Shown piece by piece: positions 34,189-45,244 of a stretch of DNA of 55,624 bases. A program made the position numbers and the translations under genes. Origin of the DNA: Seiridium cupressi (Eukaryota; Ascomycota; Sordariomycetes; Amphisphaeriales; Sporocadaceae); NCBI GenBank assembly GCA_036674765.1, contig JARVKI010000161.1:1-55624 (forward strand), given 5' to 3'. Under the pieces are notes generated by a model. The model made no database searches, was not told the origin of the DNA, and saw only the letters and a list, made by a program, of their open reading frames with translations. Each line of letters begins with the position of its first letter. Position 1 is the stretch's first letter.

Positions 34189-35903
34189 ATGCCTGGAAGC
34201 GAAAATATTGAAGTCAAGCAGTCCGGGATCAGTGTTACGGGTCGTGGGCTTTTTGCCCTCAAGGATTTCCAACCTGGAGATGTCGTTCTAGCTATCGACC
34301 GGCCGTTGGTGGCTGAACTGGACATGGAGCGCCTGCGCGACACCTGTGCGTGGTGTTTTCAGCGCGGTGCAACGGACCCTCAGGAGCGTGCGATGTCCGC
34401 CGCAATGGGACTCCCGGCTGGCTTCATCGAGGTTAAGGCGTGCACGGCATGCCGCCGTATATCATACTGCTCCAAGAAATGCCAGTCCAAAGCCTGGAAA
34501 TCCGAGCACAAGTATGAGTGTAAAATCCTGGCCCCAAGCGAACGGCCCGATCTTCCAGAGGCTGTCCGTGCTGCCATCAAGCTTCTAGGCCGCTTGAGGG
34601 CCGGAGCTATCAAGGGCGAAGGTACCAAGGGCGACGACCTGAAGTATATCCTCAATTTTCGCCCATACGCTGGAGGCCAGGGCCTCGACGAGTTCAGCCG
34701 GCAGAACACGAAGCAGCTGATTGACGACTTCAACATGCTTGGCTGGGCTGCGTGGAAGTATTCAAACGACCCAAGCTTGGAAAATGAGGCCATTTCCAAG
34801 GGGTTTGTGTTCAACGTGCGTGCTCAAGTCTCTAGAATACTTCTAGGATGCGAAAGCTGATAAACGGCTGGTAGGTGCTTTGTAACAAGTTCCGTCTCGC
34901 CTCCCCATTGGACGACACTGGCCTCGGCCTCGGCTTTGATCCTCTGATATGCACTGCAAACCACTCTTGTGAGCCTAATGTCAATCTCGTCTTCAACCAG
35001 CCCGCTACAGTCTTTAGAGCTCTCACGAGGATAAAGAAGGGGGATGAGATCTTCATGAAATATGTCGATGTCACCAACCCCTTCAGTGTACGACAGGAAG
35101 AACTGAAGGAGGCCTACTACTTCAACTGCCAATGTCCAAAGTGTAAGAAAGGAGCCCACAGCATGGAGGACACCTTCTCAAAGCCAGCCAGTGAGCTCTC
35201 AGCCGAGTACCGCAAGCTTGCCGACAATCTTGTCAAACGCCACGGCAATGAGCTGTCCAAGTTCTCCACGCCAGCCAATGACGAAACGGACCGGAGAAGA
35301 CTGGCAGCCTTACAAGCAGAAGCTTTCTCTGTGTCAGGCACCCTGACAGATAGAAGGCAACCCGGTGTAGGTGAGATCAGAGACGCGCTCAAGATATGCA
35401 TTGAGTCTGGTCTGTGGTCATGGACACGACAGCCGGTGCCTCATCTGTGCAAACAGCTGTTCGGCATGTATATCGCTACTGGCGACCCCTATCAGTCTTT
35501 CAGATTGGGACTGAAGATGTATTTCGAGATTATGCCTAACGTATACCCTCCGAAGTTCTCCTCGGACCAGCTGGCTCATGTATGGGCAATGACGACGGTG
35601 ACCAACGTCCTTTGTGGGCCTGCCAATCGAGAAGTATACGAAGAACTATTGAAGAGCGAAGTAGATCTGCGTATCGCCTACTATGGGTTCCTGTTCGAAG
35701 TCCACGACAACATCTCGAAGATGTTTGGTCTAGACTCGCCATTCGGACGGGTGGTGGAAAGCACGTACAAACAGATCATGGCTGGAACTAAAATTCACGA
35801 ATCAGAGATCAGGGACAGGGTCAAGGCTCTATGGCCATTACTAGAGACTGTTGGCAGGAGCGCCAACGTGCTCAGCGCGCCGGAGGTCAGAGCGGGAAAC
35901 TAA
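34189..35903 (+). CDS. SET and MYND domain protein (SMYD-like)
   Basis: Two exons (34189-34815 and 34875-35903) give 551 residues. The first part of the split SET domain is GISVTGRGLFALKDFQPGDVV (12-33). The MYND zinc finger follows with C53, C56, C85, C88, C94, C98, H107 and C111 (DTCAWC, CTACRRISYCSKKC, HKYEC). The SET core resumes with the AdoMet-binding NHSCEPN at 238-244 and the GDEIFMKYVD segment near 275. Post-SET cysteines appear in FNCQCPKCKKG. The C-terminal half is helical, as in SMYD proteins. This arrangement (SET interrupted by MYND) defines the SMYD family of lysine methyltransferases, which act on histones or other proteins. The 59-nt intron starts GTGCGT right after FVFN and restores frame. 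A Tyr of the catalytic site is likely the one in MKYVDVTNPF. Confidence 0.9.
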
Positions 35904-37029
35904 CACTTCTGGGCGTAACGTAATAAGGCGAATCTACTTATAATATGCTGGCTTGGTGTATATCAACCCTACCAGATTGGCACCCCTTAGAAGATGAGAG
36001 GAACTGATTATAAGCGAGTCTTGAATATCAGAGATGCCACACATTATTGGGGTCTGCAGCTCCTGACGATCATTGGCCAAATTTGTAGTGCTTCAAGGAC
36101 CACGTGCTGCAAATACATAGCGGCCTACGCGACCGCGACCGACGGCACGGGATTGTAGTGAACCCCGCAGCGCAACTGTCAGTGTTAGTGTCAAAACTGT
36201 CTGTTTAGGTACATGTAGGTACACATGTCGCAGCCAAGATAGCTTCTTCCCGGCACAATGTCAATGAGAAGTTTTCGCAGCAGGAGCGTCTGTCACTTGG
36301 CCGAGCATTCTTACATGGTGTGAATAGCCTCATTGGTAACTAAATTCAACTGGAAGACGCCACCCTTTGCAAAATACCTACATGGAATGCAGCCAAGAAG
36401 AGCAGTGATGCGGAGTGAAAAGCTCCAAAACCAACACAGCCACCAAGACCAAAAGCGCCCAAAATGCTGCCGTCGCGTCCGTGACCAACGTCATCTCTGG
36501 GCCCCCGTGGCCCCGACCAGGCCGTCCTGTTCGTCATTCCCTACGCTCACTATCCGCGCCGCAAGCGTCGAAGAACAGACGTAGGCACCAATCACTTCTC
36601 CCCGCTCTGTGCGTATTCGTGACATGGTCGGGTATTGCCAGTCTATAATTGCCCCTTCTTGTTTCCTTGTTTCTTATAACAGACCAAACGACCGCTCAAA
36701 AAAAACTGTTACTGGTGATCTTTGGATTTCTGTAGAATTCCTATTGTTGTTTATGCCATCTTTTGCGTGTTTTGGAGCCTGACCCAACAGCCCGGCATTG
36801 ACGGAGGGGTCCTGGAACCAGTGAGGTCATACCCCTGTAGGATTCAATCGATAAGCCCCGTTACTTCCATTGCGGGCAGTGAGGGGTCCCAGTTTCTCTC
36901 CCCCATCTTGCATTTTGCGACCGGAAACGGGCAAGAATCCCATACCCCATTGTCACCCAGGCACTTTTACGTCCTTGCCACAGCCTTCGACCCATTCGCT
37001 TCACCACAACACCGCCCAGGAAACGCACC
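35904..37029. other. Intergenic, promoter and leader of the OSBP gene
   Basis: About 1.1 kb contains the SET/MYND 3' region and the upstream sequence of the oxysterol-binding protein gene. Several short frames occur and none is supported. Confidence 0.5.
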
Positions 37030-38987
37030 ATGGGCCTTACAGGGCACCGGCGACGAGCCGGCTCTAGCACGAGTACGCCCTCTACCGTCTGCGCATACAT
37101 GAGAGTCTCGTTGGGGTACTAACGACTTGGCGTCGGGTAGGCAGAACATCATCCGTGGATGGGGATGACAGCGATACTACTGTGGTTGAGGGTGACCAGG
37201 GCAATGGTATGTCTACTGCCCCCAAATCCGACGTCCCGGCCAAGGGCATCTCTAATATCATGTTTTACAGTCCTTGGGCACATCATTTCGCAACTACGAC
37301 CCGGCGCCGACCTGAGCCGGGTCGTCCTGCCCACATTCATTCTCGAGCCGCGAAGCATGCTGGAGAGGATAACAAAGTTCGTCAACCACGCGCGACACAT
37401 GGCTGATCATAGAGATTAATCGTATCACGCAGTTTTATGTGCCATCCAGAAATGCTTCTCCCGATACCCCAAATACATGATCCGGTGGAACGCTTCGCCG
37501 CCGTCGTCAAGTTCTACCTGAGCGGCTGGCATATAAGACCCCCGTTCGTGATTCCTGAACTCCCATACAAGTCAAAATACTTACAGACCTTGGGTGTAGA
37601 GGCGTCAAGAAGCCCCTCAACCCGATCCTTGGCGAAATCTTTACATGCTACTGGGATCTCCCGGATAACACCCGCGCCTACTACATTTCCGAGCAGACAT
37701 CGCACCACCCGCCAAAGTCCAGCTATTTCTACATGGTTCCCGATCACCACATCCGAGTTGATGGCACACTGAAGCCGCGCAGTAAATTCCTCGGCAACTC
37801 GGCGGGGAGCATGATGGAGGGCACGGCTGTTCTGACACTCCTAAATCGTGGCAAGGACCCCAAGAAGGGCGAGAAATATATCTTGACTCAACCGAACATG
37901 TACGCGCGAGGTATATTGTTTGGAAAGATGAAGTATGAGTTGGGCGACCACAGTTTTGTGCGCTGCCCCGAGCTCGGACTGGTGGCCGATATCGAGTTCA
38001 AGACGAAGGGCTGGGTGAGCGGTACCTATAATGCTATCGGCGGCACTGTCCGGAACGAGAACACTGGCGAGACTCTATTTGAGCTTTCTGGATTGTGGAG
38101 TGACGAAATGGTCATCAAGGATCTCCGGGTAAGCTCGACCACGATCCGTCATCATGCGCCAAACACGACTAACGTCTGTACAGAACGGCCACAAGGAAGC
38201 ATTCTTTAATGGTGCCAAGGCCAAGCCATCCAAGCCTCAGGTTCGACCGCTGGAAGAGCAGGACGAGCGTGAGTCGCAGAAGCTATGGGGCAAGACGGCG
38301 CGCGCTGTCAAGGACAAGAACCACGAGCTTGCTACCGATGAAAAGACGAAAATTGAGGACATGCAACGAGAGGAAGCCGCAAAGCGTGCCGCTGAGAATG
38401 TCGAATGGCATCCAAGACTATTCAGAGCCGTCAGAGGTGGCCCTGGTGGTGAAGAAGAGGGCGAGGAGGAGTTAGAATGGATCATCAACGCACACATGTG
38501 AGTCGCGGGTACTGACTAATTGTTGATCTGTGAACTGAGGCATTCTAGTACGGGAGACACGCCACAAAAGCAGACAGAACAGGTCATGGCCATCCATCCC
38601 ATCATCCCTGGCCAAAAATCTTTAGAGCGCAACGTTATTCCGCCACCCGCTTCTGTAGGTCACCCATCGACTGCCGCCCAGCCGCCCGCCCAGCCTGCGC
38701 CTGCTGACCTGATCGACTTTGGAAATAATGAGGCGCCCGCTGCTGCACCCGTTCCAGCCGAAAATCCGAACATCGCTGCTGCAGCGGAACACAGACCGAG
38801 CAAGGACTCGAGCGAGATCCGACAGCTGCTCTCTTCGACTGGTCACAAAGCACCCGAGGGACCTCTGATCGACTTTAGTGCTGACATCAAGCATACGCTA
38901 CCGCAGACGCAACCGACGCAACCATCGACTCTCAAAAGAAACGAGACAGAAGGGAGTAATGATGCGTTTTTCGATGCTGAACCATAA
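37030..38987 (+). CDS. Oxysterol-binding protein-related lipid transfer protein (Osh6/Osh7 type)
   Basis: Seven exons (37030-37072, 37141-37206, 37271-37376, 37433-37543, 37600-38128, 38184-38497, 38549-38987) encode 535 residues. The protein lacks PH and ankyrin domains and is essentially the ORD. Landmarks are LRPGADLSRVVLPTFILEPR, then DPVERFAAVVKFYLSGW, GVKKPLNPILGEIFTCYW, and the fingerprint EQTSHHPP (140-147) with the His pair that contacts the phosphoinositide. LGNSAGSMMEGTAVLTLL and GILFGKMKYELGDHSF follow. The pattern is closest to yeast Osh6/Osh7, which exchange phosphatidylserine for PI4P between ER and plasma membrane. The C-terminal 130 residues are Pro/Ala-rich and contain two LIDF motifs (LIDFGNNE, LIDFSADI). 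All introns restore frame; intron 1 has a perfect TACTAAC branch site. The start at 37030 is inferred from that splice chain. Confidence 0.9.
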
Positions 38988-39769
38988 GCCGAGACACTTG
39001 TCGCCGTCTAAAAGGGGATCGGGATGGTAGCGCTGGGATGTAAGCTTGTGGGAGAGCAGGCAAGAAAACATAAGGTACGGGGGCACATTTACGTAGCGTT
39101 AATCGCGCTGGTTCTGGGACACTAAAGGCTCTACATCTGTCGTGGAGTTTTAGATATGGATGTTCTCAACGACAATATTACGTGAAGAGCAACCGCATTT
39201 CCCCTCCCAAGTTTAATTTTGACGAATCTTGTCATCAACCCATCGTATGCGCTAAGGTTTGGCGAAGTTACTTCATGATTGTACAACTATGGAGTATAAT
39301 TACAAGCGCAAACATACGAAACCATAACACATGCCAGAGTTTCTCAGGTCGTTTTGAGGCCTGTCCATAACGCCGTTTCCTGCAAATTTTCATGACTGAA
39401 GAGACAAGACTCCAATGCTTAGTTGCAAATGAGGAGTTTCTGCCGATTAAGAATGCGTCGCCCACTTCGTGTGGACCCCTCTTCGCTGGCGCAAGCGCGC
39501 ACTCTCCTTGGTTGAGGTTCGGTACATTCTCAGGAGTTCGTAAATGCTGAGTGATGGGTAAACGGAATGGGCAAGCTCCTACGTCTGCTTCCAGTTCGGG
39601 AGGCCAACTCTGATAACAGAAACTTCCTCCAATAAGGCAAGAGTGCCGCAGCCTGCTCGGTTTTAATCATCCCTCGTGCTCTGTCGTGTGCCACCCACAG
39701 TCTCGCTGTTCCATAATGTATGTTCATCGCCCTTTCATACATCGCTTCAAGGCCATCCTCGACGGATCT
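38988..39769. other. Convergent 3' flanks, nothing supported
   Basis: About 780 bp separates the convergent OSBP and U2AF genes. Only short frames are present. Confidence 0.55.
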
Positions 39770-40399
39770 CTAGTACCTCTTCCTTGTCGGCTCAGGGCTG
39801 GGACTTCTACTAACGCTCTTAGCATCCCTGCCGCGCTCCTTCAGCCACTTCTTGGTCGAGAGAGTCAGGTCGTTGTCGAGCTCGGGGCTCGGGTTCTTGC
39901 GATGGATGAAATTGCAGAAGCCGCCCCTCACGCAGCCCTCGCCGCTGTTCAGGCGACAGCAGGCCTCCCTGAAATCCGTGACGGGGCTTAGCTCGCAGTA
40001 TATGGGGCGGCCGGCGTACCAGCGCGAGTTGAGCTCGTCACAGGCGGCCTGGGCCGAGTCCTCGTACTTGAAGCGGGCGTAGACGTTGCCGATCAAGTGG
40101 TCGTTGGTGTTGTCGCACACGACGAGCTCCTCGAGCTCGCCGTACTTGCACAACTCGCACCACAGGTCCTCGTAGAAGGCGTCGAAGTGGTTCGCGCACT
40201 GCTCCGGCGTCAACCGGTTCTTGGGGTCGTGCGCCGGGTTCTGGTACATGCTCGGCAGCAGGATCGTCTGCGAGTACGAGGGCTTGACGTGCTTGCGCGA
40301 GCACCGGTCGCCGTGCCGGCACGCGCCGATCTTGTAGTAGAAGGAGCAGTTGACCTTGTCCTGCTCCGTGCCGAAGATGGAGGCCAGGAAGTTGGCCAT
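39770..40399 (-). CDS. U2AF1: U2AF small subunit (U2AF35/U2AF23), splicing factor
   Basis: A single exon encodes 209 residues, starting MANFLASIFGTEQDKVNCSF as in other U2AF small subunits. The first zinc finger is C18 with C-x8-C-x5-C-x3-H (CSFYYKIGACRHGDRCSRKH). The atypical RRM (U2AF homology motif) covers about 45-145 with EDLWCELCKYGELEELVVCD and GNVYARFKYEDSAQAACDEL. The second zinc finger is CRLNSGEGCVRGGFCNFIH. The C-terminus is short with SRSPSPEP instead of a long RS domain, as in fission yeast. With the large subunit it recognises the AG at the 3' splice site. It is essential in most fungi that have many introns. The absence of introns is slightly unusual but the frame is complete. 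This gene is well suited as an anchor for identifying the species. Confidence 0.97.
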   Translation of the reverse strand: MANFLASIFGTEQDKVNCSFYYKIGACRHGDRCSRKHVKPSYSQTILLPSMYQNPAHDPKNRLTPEQCANHFDAFYEDLWCELCKYGELEELVVCDNTNDHLIGNVYARFKYEDSAQAACDELNSRWYAGRPIYCELSPVTDFREACCRLNSGEGCVRGGFCNFIHRKNPSPELDNDLTLSTKKWLKERGRDAKSVSRSPSPEPTRKRY

Positions 40400-41070
40400 C
40401 GTGACGGATTGCTAAAGGACGGTTGTAAGAGACGGAGAGAGTGCGGTTTACGTGGCGATGTCGCGGTGGGAGAAGACGACGATCGACTTGGTTTTCGGCT
40501 CGGGTGAGCGACTGGAATGCGAGGCGATGCGCTTCAGTTTTGTTCTGGCGCTAGACAATGGGTCGCGGTGTGATGGCGAAGTTGAGATTGATGTCCAGAA
40601 AATGTTCGAGGCTGCGGCGCGCGCATTGAAAATGGCATTGAAGCAAGGGTCGAGGCTGACAAATGGTCTGTGCGCAAGCCACCTCTAGTGGTTTCTAGTG
40701 CCACGACCCGTGTGGCAACTTCAACTACTGCCACTAATGAAGCCTCTGTATCGAGGAGTCAGAAGTGTGAAGAACCCTTCAGCTATTGGCCTCCCTCCGA
40801 GTATATTGAGTAGATAAAAGACCACCCTGCGATAATGTCATATCATCTGGTGCTGGTCACTGGACGCTGTTTATATCTGCAGTCACAGATGGTTGGCTAC
40901 GGAGAGGGATAGGTCAAGGTGGGAGCAAGCGACTAGCAGAGATCGCTGCATATATGTACTCAACGTTTGCTATTTGTAGCCAACGAACTGATAAACAAAA
41001 AGATTATAAAGCATCTATACAACTTATTCCTTTACTTATCATAATATCTATATATGAATCATATCTTCTA
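40400..41070. other. Intergenic, nothing supported
   Basis: This is the promoter of the U2AF gene and the 3' flank of the deaminase gene. The part at about 40970-41070 is AT-rich but contains CA and TG. Confidence 0.55.
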
Positions 41071-43315
41071 CTAAAGGATATCCTCGCGCCTGTTATACTT
41101 CCTAGTCACCCGTACAACTTCACTACCCGCTCTGAGAAGAAACTGACCATTCACTCCGCTCGCTATCTCAGTCTCAGTCGAAAGGCCATAGATGTCGTGC
41201 ACCTCGTCATTAATAACATTCTCCAAGTCGTCTGCCGATAACCATTCTACTTCCGCGACCACCCGGGGTAAGCGACGAGTTTCCACTATTACTGGGCTCT
41301 TGCCGGGATACTCCAAGAACAATCCTAGGAGGTTGGTATGGACAAACTTCGAGACCTGCTCTGGATCTAGTTCGAAACAGTATACCTTGCCTTGTGTCAA
41401 AAGGCCTGGTTCTCCCAGCGAACAATCAGAATCAATAGACTCGCGTCGAGGCATCACTTCGGTGGAAGAACATGATCCTGTTGTAAGATCGTGGCCGACT
41501 TTAGAATCGCTAGAGTGCTCAATATCTTTAGTGTCGTCTCTGTTTGGACGAATAGTCGCCGATGAAGAACTCCCCGAAGATGGCTGTACCGATGTTCGTA
41601 TCAATGATTGCGTCGACGTTCGTGTCGGTGCTGTTGCTGTTTTCAATGTGTTTGATGTTCTCTGGACTATCGAAGCCACACTGGACATGAGGGAGCTAGT
41701 GGACGACAAGACTTGTGTCACACGTGTGTATACGATGCTTTCTTTGCTAGCATAATACCTAATCCGTGGTGCGTTGGATGAGATTTGTTTGATGATCCTT
41801 CTATTGTGCCCATTTACCTTGCACCAAATCAGGGTAAGTAATGGTTATTGGGATAGGTTCTGGGAGTTCTAAAATAGGTCCCGGAAGCATATGCCACTCA
41901 AGATATTGAATCCTCTCTGGGTAAAAAAGTGTAAAGGAAAAATAATGAACTTAAGAATGTACTTACCACATCGTTCAGGCGGCTCGTCAGGGAGTCAACC
42001 AGCGGGCCCCCATTACCCGGCAACAGCCACCCTGGGTAAAGCTTACCATGAGTACTGGGAATGTGATATTTTCCGTGAAGTCGGAATAGAGCGTTGCAGA
42101 GGAAGCAAGCGCTTTTTGTAGACGCAATCACGCGCGGGGAGCGGTCCAGTTGCATCATCTCGTAATGAAAAAGGAGCTGGACCTCAGCGTGGACCTTGCC
42201 GGAAGACAATGTATTGCTGACGATTTTAGTAAAATGTGCCCTTGCATCCGAATATCTGCCTCGCCTTTCTTGGCCTTCAAGCTTGCCCATCAATGACTCC
42301 TTGACTCGGTGGTCCACCCCGAGATCGTCTAAGACGGCTCCCAAATCTCCTCTCACACTAGCGGCTGGAATTAGATGAGGTGTATAGCGGACCGTCTCGA
42401 CCTTGAACTGCTTAAACAGCTCCAGCATGCGTGCATGACTGAACAAACGTCTAGACGCCGTATGATATTGGGCGAGCTTCGACAGTCTGTCCTTTACAGC
42501 TTTTTCAATACCCGGGTCGAATCCTTTTACTCGCTTCCTGAGCTGATCGAACAATTGATCAAGATCAATGCGGTTCAAGAAGCGTGCGATCTTCTTGATT
42601 AGACGCCCTAAAAGCCGAAGCTCTTCGGCGCCAGAATCCAGCATCTCAATTTCCTCCATCCTTGTAATAATTGAGTCGACTGGGCGGTTGAATTTGGTCT
42701 CTGTTTCAGCACAGGCCAGTGACTTGACAGCACCTCGAATCTTTCCCAACAGTGACACGAGTGATGATCTGTTGACCCTATTCCAGCTGTATTCAACCTT
42801 CTTGGATTGCAATCGTCTCAAGATCGGATCTCGGCAGACTCTTGTTATCTCGTGTAACACCACATCAGCAGAAATCTCCGGTTCACCTGATATATATTCA
42901 GCTAGGTAACGAGAACAAATCCGATAACACCACACTGACCATTTGCGGCTCGGGCCAGAGCATCTAATATTTCTTTCAATCCAGAGACTCCCTTTTTTAA
43001 AGGCTCATCTCCATCGTCTGGCCTTGACTTGTTGACGGCTAGCTTGACGTGGATCCGGTTGGGGCTGTGATGTTCCTCGACTGCCACTGCCATGATATAC
43101 TTTGGGTCATCACTAACCCGAACTAGGACTTGTAGATCCGTACATATGGCAAGCTCTTGATCAAAAGACATCAAACGTGATCTTTCTTCGTACTTCGAAA
43201 CCGGCACATCGCTGCGCGTCACCTTTTCCGGGACCTGATCCAAGATTGACAGGAAAGCAACGCTTTCAGCAAGTTTCACAGAAGGGCTCTTCTGCTGGTT
43301 CTTCCCCTTGGACAT
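41071..43315 (-). CDS. OTT_1508-like deaminase (nucleic-acid/nucleotide deaminase superfamily)
   Basis: My model has four exons (43315-42940, 42901-41967, 41914-41818, 41741-41071) and 692 residues. The deaminase core is near residues 360-420: VHAEVQLLFHYE supplies the zinc-binding His and catalytic Glu (HAE), STKSACFLCNALFRLHG supplies the Cys pair (C-x2-C), followed by YHIPSTHGKLYPGW. This is the signature of the OTT_1508 family, an uncharacterised branch of the deaminase fold found in fungi and in Orientia and proposed to act in conflict systems. The long N-terminal helical region (about 130-340) and Ser-rich C-terminal part have no known domain. Three junctions are unusual: a 38-nt first intron, a second acceptor placed at the downstream AG of CCCAGAG, and a third acceptor AAAG. 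The zinc ligands are intact, so the core may be active. Splicing needs transcript data. Confidence 0.72.
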
Positions 43316-43653
43316 GATCCGGTTTCCCACAACAACGAATGAGTTAGCAACATGACAAAATAACTACAGTATGATAATGTGGAATGTCCTTTTCCTCAGC
43401 CTCGTTGGGCTCCTCCTGCCAGTGATAATGGTGGGCCTCTCGCTGGCCGGGTGCATATGCAGTGTCACATCAACGACGAATAGGGACTCATCACGAATGA
43501 AATTGGGATATTGGCCAGTTAGCTTCATTCTCTAAAATATGAGACCAAATAGGCATAATCCGACAGGCACGTAGTATCAAAGAAATATTGAAGAGGCGAC
43601 CGAACGATTCTCTTTGTGCTCTTCGCTATGTGCTTGATTGGACGACGACATAC
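43316..43653. other. Short intergenic region between codirectional genes
   Basis: About 340 bp contains the promoter of the deaminase gene and the 3' end of the phosphatase-like gene. No feature is recognised. Confidence 0.5.
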
Positions 43654-44751
43654 TCATTCATTGATTTGAAGTTCAGCCCGGATGCCCAAATGGTCTGTTA
43701 TCCATGGCTTCTCAAAGCCAAGGGCAAGAAGCCTCTCTCTCTGCCTCTGGTCCTCCAATTGAACATCTGCCCCAAATCGCTCAAACCCCTTGAGCTCCAA
43801 TGCCCCTGTGAAGTACACTTTATCCATCCTCGAGCACCCAAACTGATTTCTCAGGGATGTGGCAGCTTGCTGCCCCCACGTATACCCCTCGTCACTATCC
43901 TCCTTCCCACCAAGCTCAAGGTAGGCATCCTTCAGTCCATTGTCGCTGTGCAGCGTCCTATCGAAGTCCTGTATCGCGTTGAAGTCGCCACCCGCAACAC
44001 CCGCATCCACTCCGTCTTCCTTCAAAAAGCGGGCGATAACTTCCACCTGGGGTGGGCGATAAGGCGGCATGGTGGCTAGTGACTCTAGATGGGAGTTGCA
44101 CAAGCGGACCTTCTTGTCGCGGGCCTTGCCCATGAGCACATCGACGAACAGGCCATCGCGTTCCATGCGCGTCTTCTCGTAGTGCACGCGGAAGAGCGCC
44201 GAGATAGGGAGACGTCGATCCACCAGAGTAGTGGTCCCGTAGTACCCGGACGCCCAATTCTCACCCGTCAGGTCTGTGACGGCGAAGCGCTCGCGGATCC
44301 ACGGCTGCTTGGAAATAGTGTCCAAATCTAACTGCAAGCACTCCTGGAGGTAGATGACCACGGCGGTGGTGGAGGGTATCTGAGACGTCAGGTTCTGCAG
44401 TGTCGAAAGTGCGGCCTCCATGCGTGACTCGGCATAGGGCAGCATAAAGTCGACATTCCACGCGTAGAGGACTAGGCGGGCGATTGCGGGGCTATCACTT
44501 GGAGATCCAGTTTCTCCCGTGGCTGAAGCAGCGGTCTGCGATTCCCATTCCTGCTTGGTCTTGTTAAACAGGAAGTGCTGTTGCGAGTACGGCTCATCTG
44601 CCTTCCATGGCACTGACGTCTTCCGTGATGCCTCGTTATGGGCGATGGCTTTCTGGACGATTTCATCCATGGTCCCCACTCTTTTGAAGCTTCCCGGATG
44701 CCGAAACGAGGTCTTGAATTCTGGCCTGACTCGAGATGCTCGAATTCCCAT
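43654..44751 (-). CDS. Endonuclease/exonuclease/phosphatase family protein, TDP2-like
   Basis: A single exon encodes 365 residues. The order of motifs is that of the DNase I-like fold: YAWNVDF (N99), YLQECLQ (E137), LCNSHLES (H221), AGGDFNAIQDFD (D256 and N258) and a terminal TDHLGIRAEL (D353, H354). The spacing, plus the NSHLES and GGDFN pattern, is close to tyrosyl-DNA phosphodiesterase 2 and related fungal proteins. Such enzymes use Mg2+ to hydrolyse phosphodiester or 5'-phosphotyrosyl bonds. All metal and catalytic residues that I can align are present. A different member of the superfamily, such as a sphingomyelinase-like or RNA-processing enzyme, cannot be excluded. The gene lies directly upstream of the deaminase in the same orientation, which may be coincidence. 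Confidence 0.83.
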   Translation of the reverse strand: MGIRASRVRPEFKTSFRHPGSFKRVGTMDEIVQKAIAHNEASRKTSVPWKADEPYSQQHFLFNKTKQEWESQTAASATGETGSPSDSPAIARLVLYAWNVDFMLPYAESRMEAALSTLQNLTSQIPSTTAVVIYLQECLQLDLDTISKQPWIRERFAVTDLTGENWASGYYGTTTLVDRRLPISALFRVHYEKTRMERDGLFVDVLMGKARDKKVRLCNSHLESLATMPPYRPPQVEVIARFLKEDGVDAGVAGGDFNAIQDFDRTLHSDNGLKDAYLELGGKEDSDEGYTWGQQAATSLRNQFGCSRMDKVYFTGALELKGFERFGADVQLEDQRQRERLLALGFEKPWITDHLGIRAELQINE

Positions 44752-45244
44752 AATATGATGGAACGTGTGAGAAGTACGATCTGGCAGTGAGCCTTATTTT
44801 GAAGCAGCTGTTCTCCACTTCCCTCTTACATCACAAAGTGGGGGGGGGGGGGTCCACTGCCTGGTGTATGGTCGACACGTTCTGCCTGCAATAGATTGAT
44901 AGAAAACCTAGGGATTGGCATCGGATAGCCTGGATTTGGATTTATTAATAAACAGTAACACTATAAGACTGGAAAACCATAATAGCATGCCATAGTAATC
45001 TCTTCACATACGTTTAAAAAGGTTTTACTAAACCCAATTTAGTAGCGTTCGTGAACATTGAATATTCCTTCATTTCTGAATCTACAATTCTGATGTATTT
45101 TAGTCCCGAAAAGCCTAGGTCCAATACTATTGGCAGCCAGTGTGTTACCTGCAGAAAATATATCTATAGTCTTGTAAATTTTTGAATTTTATTCCCGGGG
45201 TATCTTTGTTCAGTAAATTACAAAATCTAAATCACCAATGCCCA
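44752..45244. other. AT-rich intergenic region with poly-G tract
   Basis: About 490 bp, AT-rich from 44935 to 45190 and containing the 13-base G run at 44840-44852. CA and TG are present, so it is not RIP-saturated. It holds the promoter of the phosphatase-like gene and the 3' flank of the lectin-like gene. Confidence 0.55.
44840..44852. repeat. Poly-G tract (13 G)
   Basis: Thirteen consecutive G about 90 bp upstream of the TDP2-like start codon, on the plus strand (thirteen C when read in the gene's direction). It is the longest of three such tracts in the window. Confidence 0.9.

Noticed and set aside
40097..40507. 136-codon plus-strand Val/Leu-rich frame opposite U2AF
   Set aside because: It is a shadow of the highly conserved U2AF small-subunit exon.
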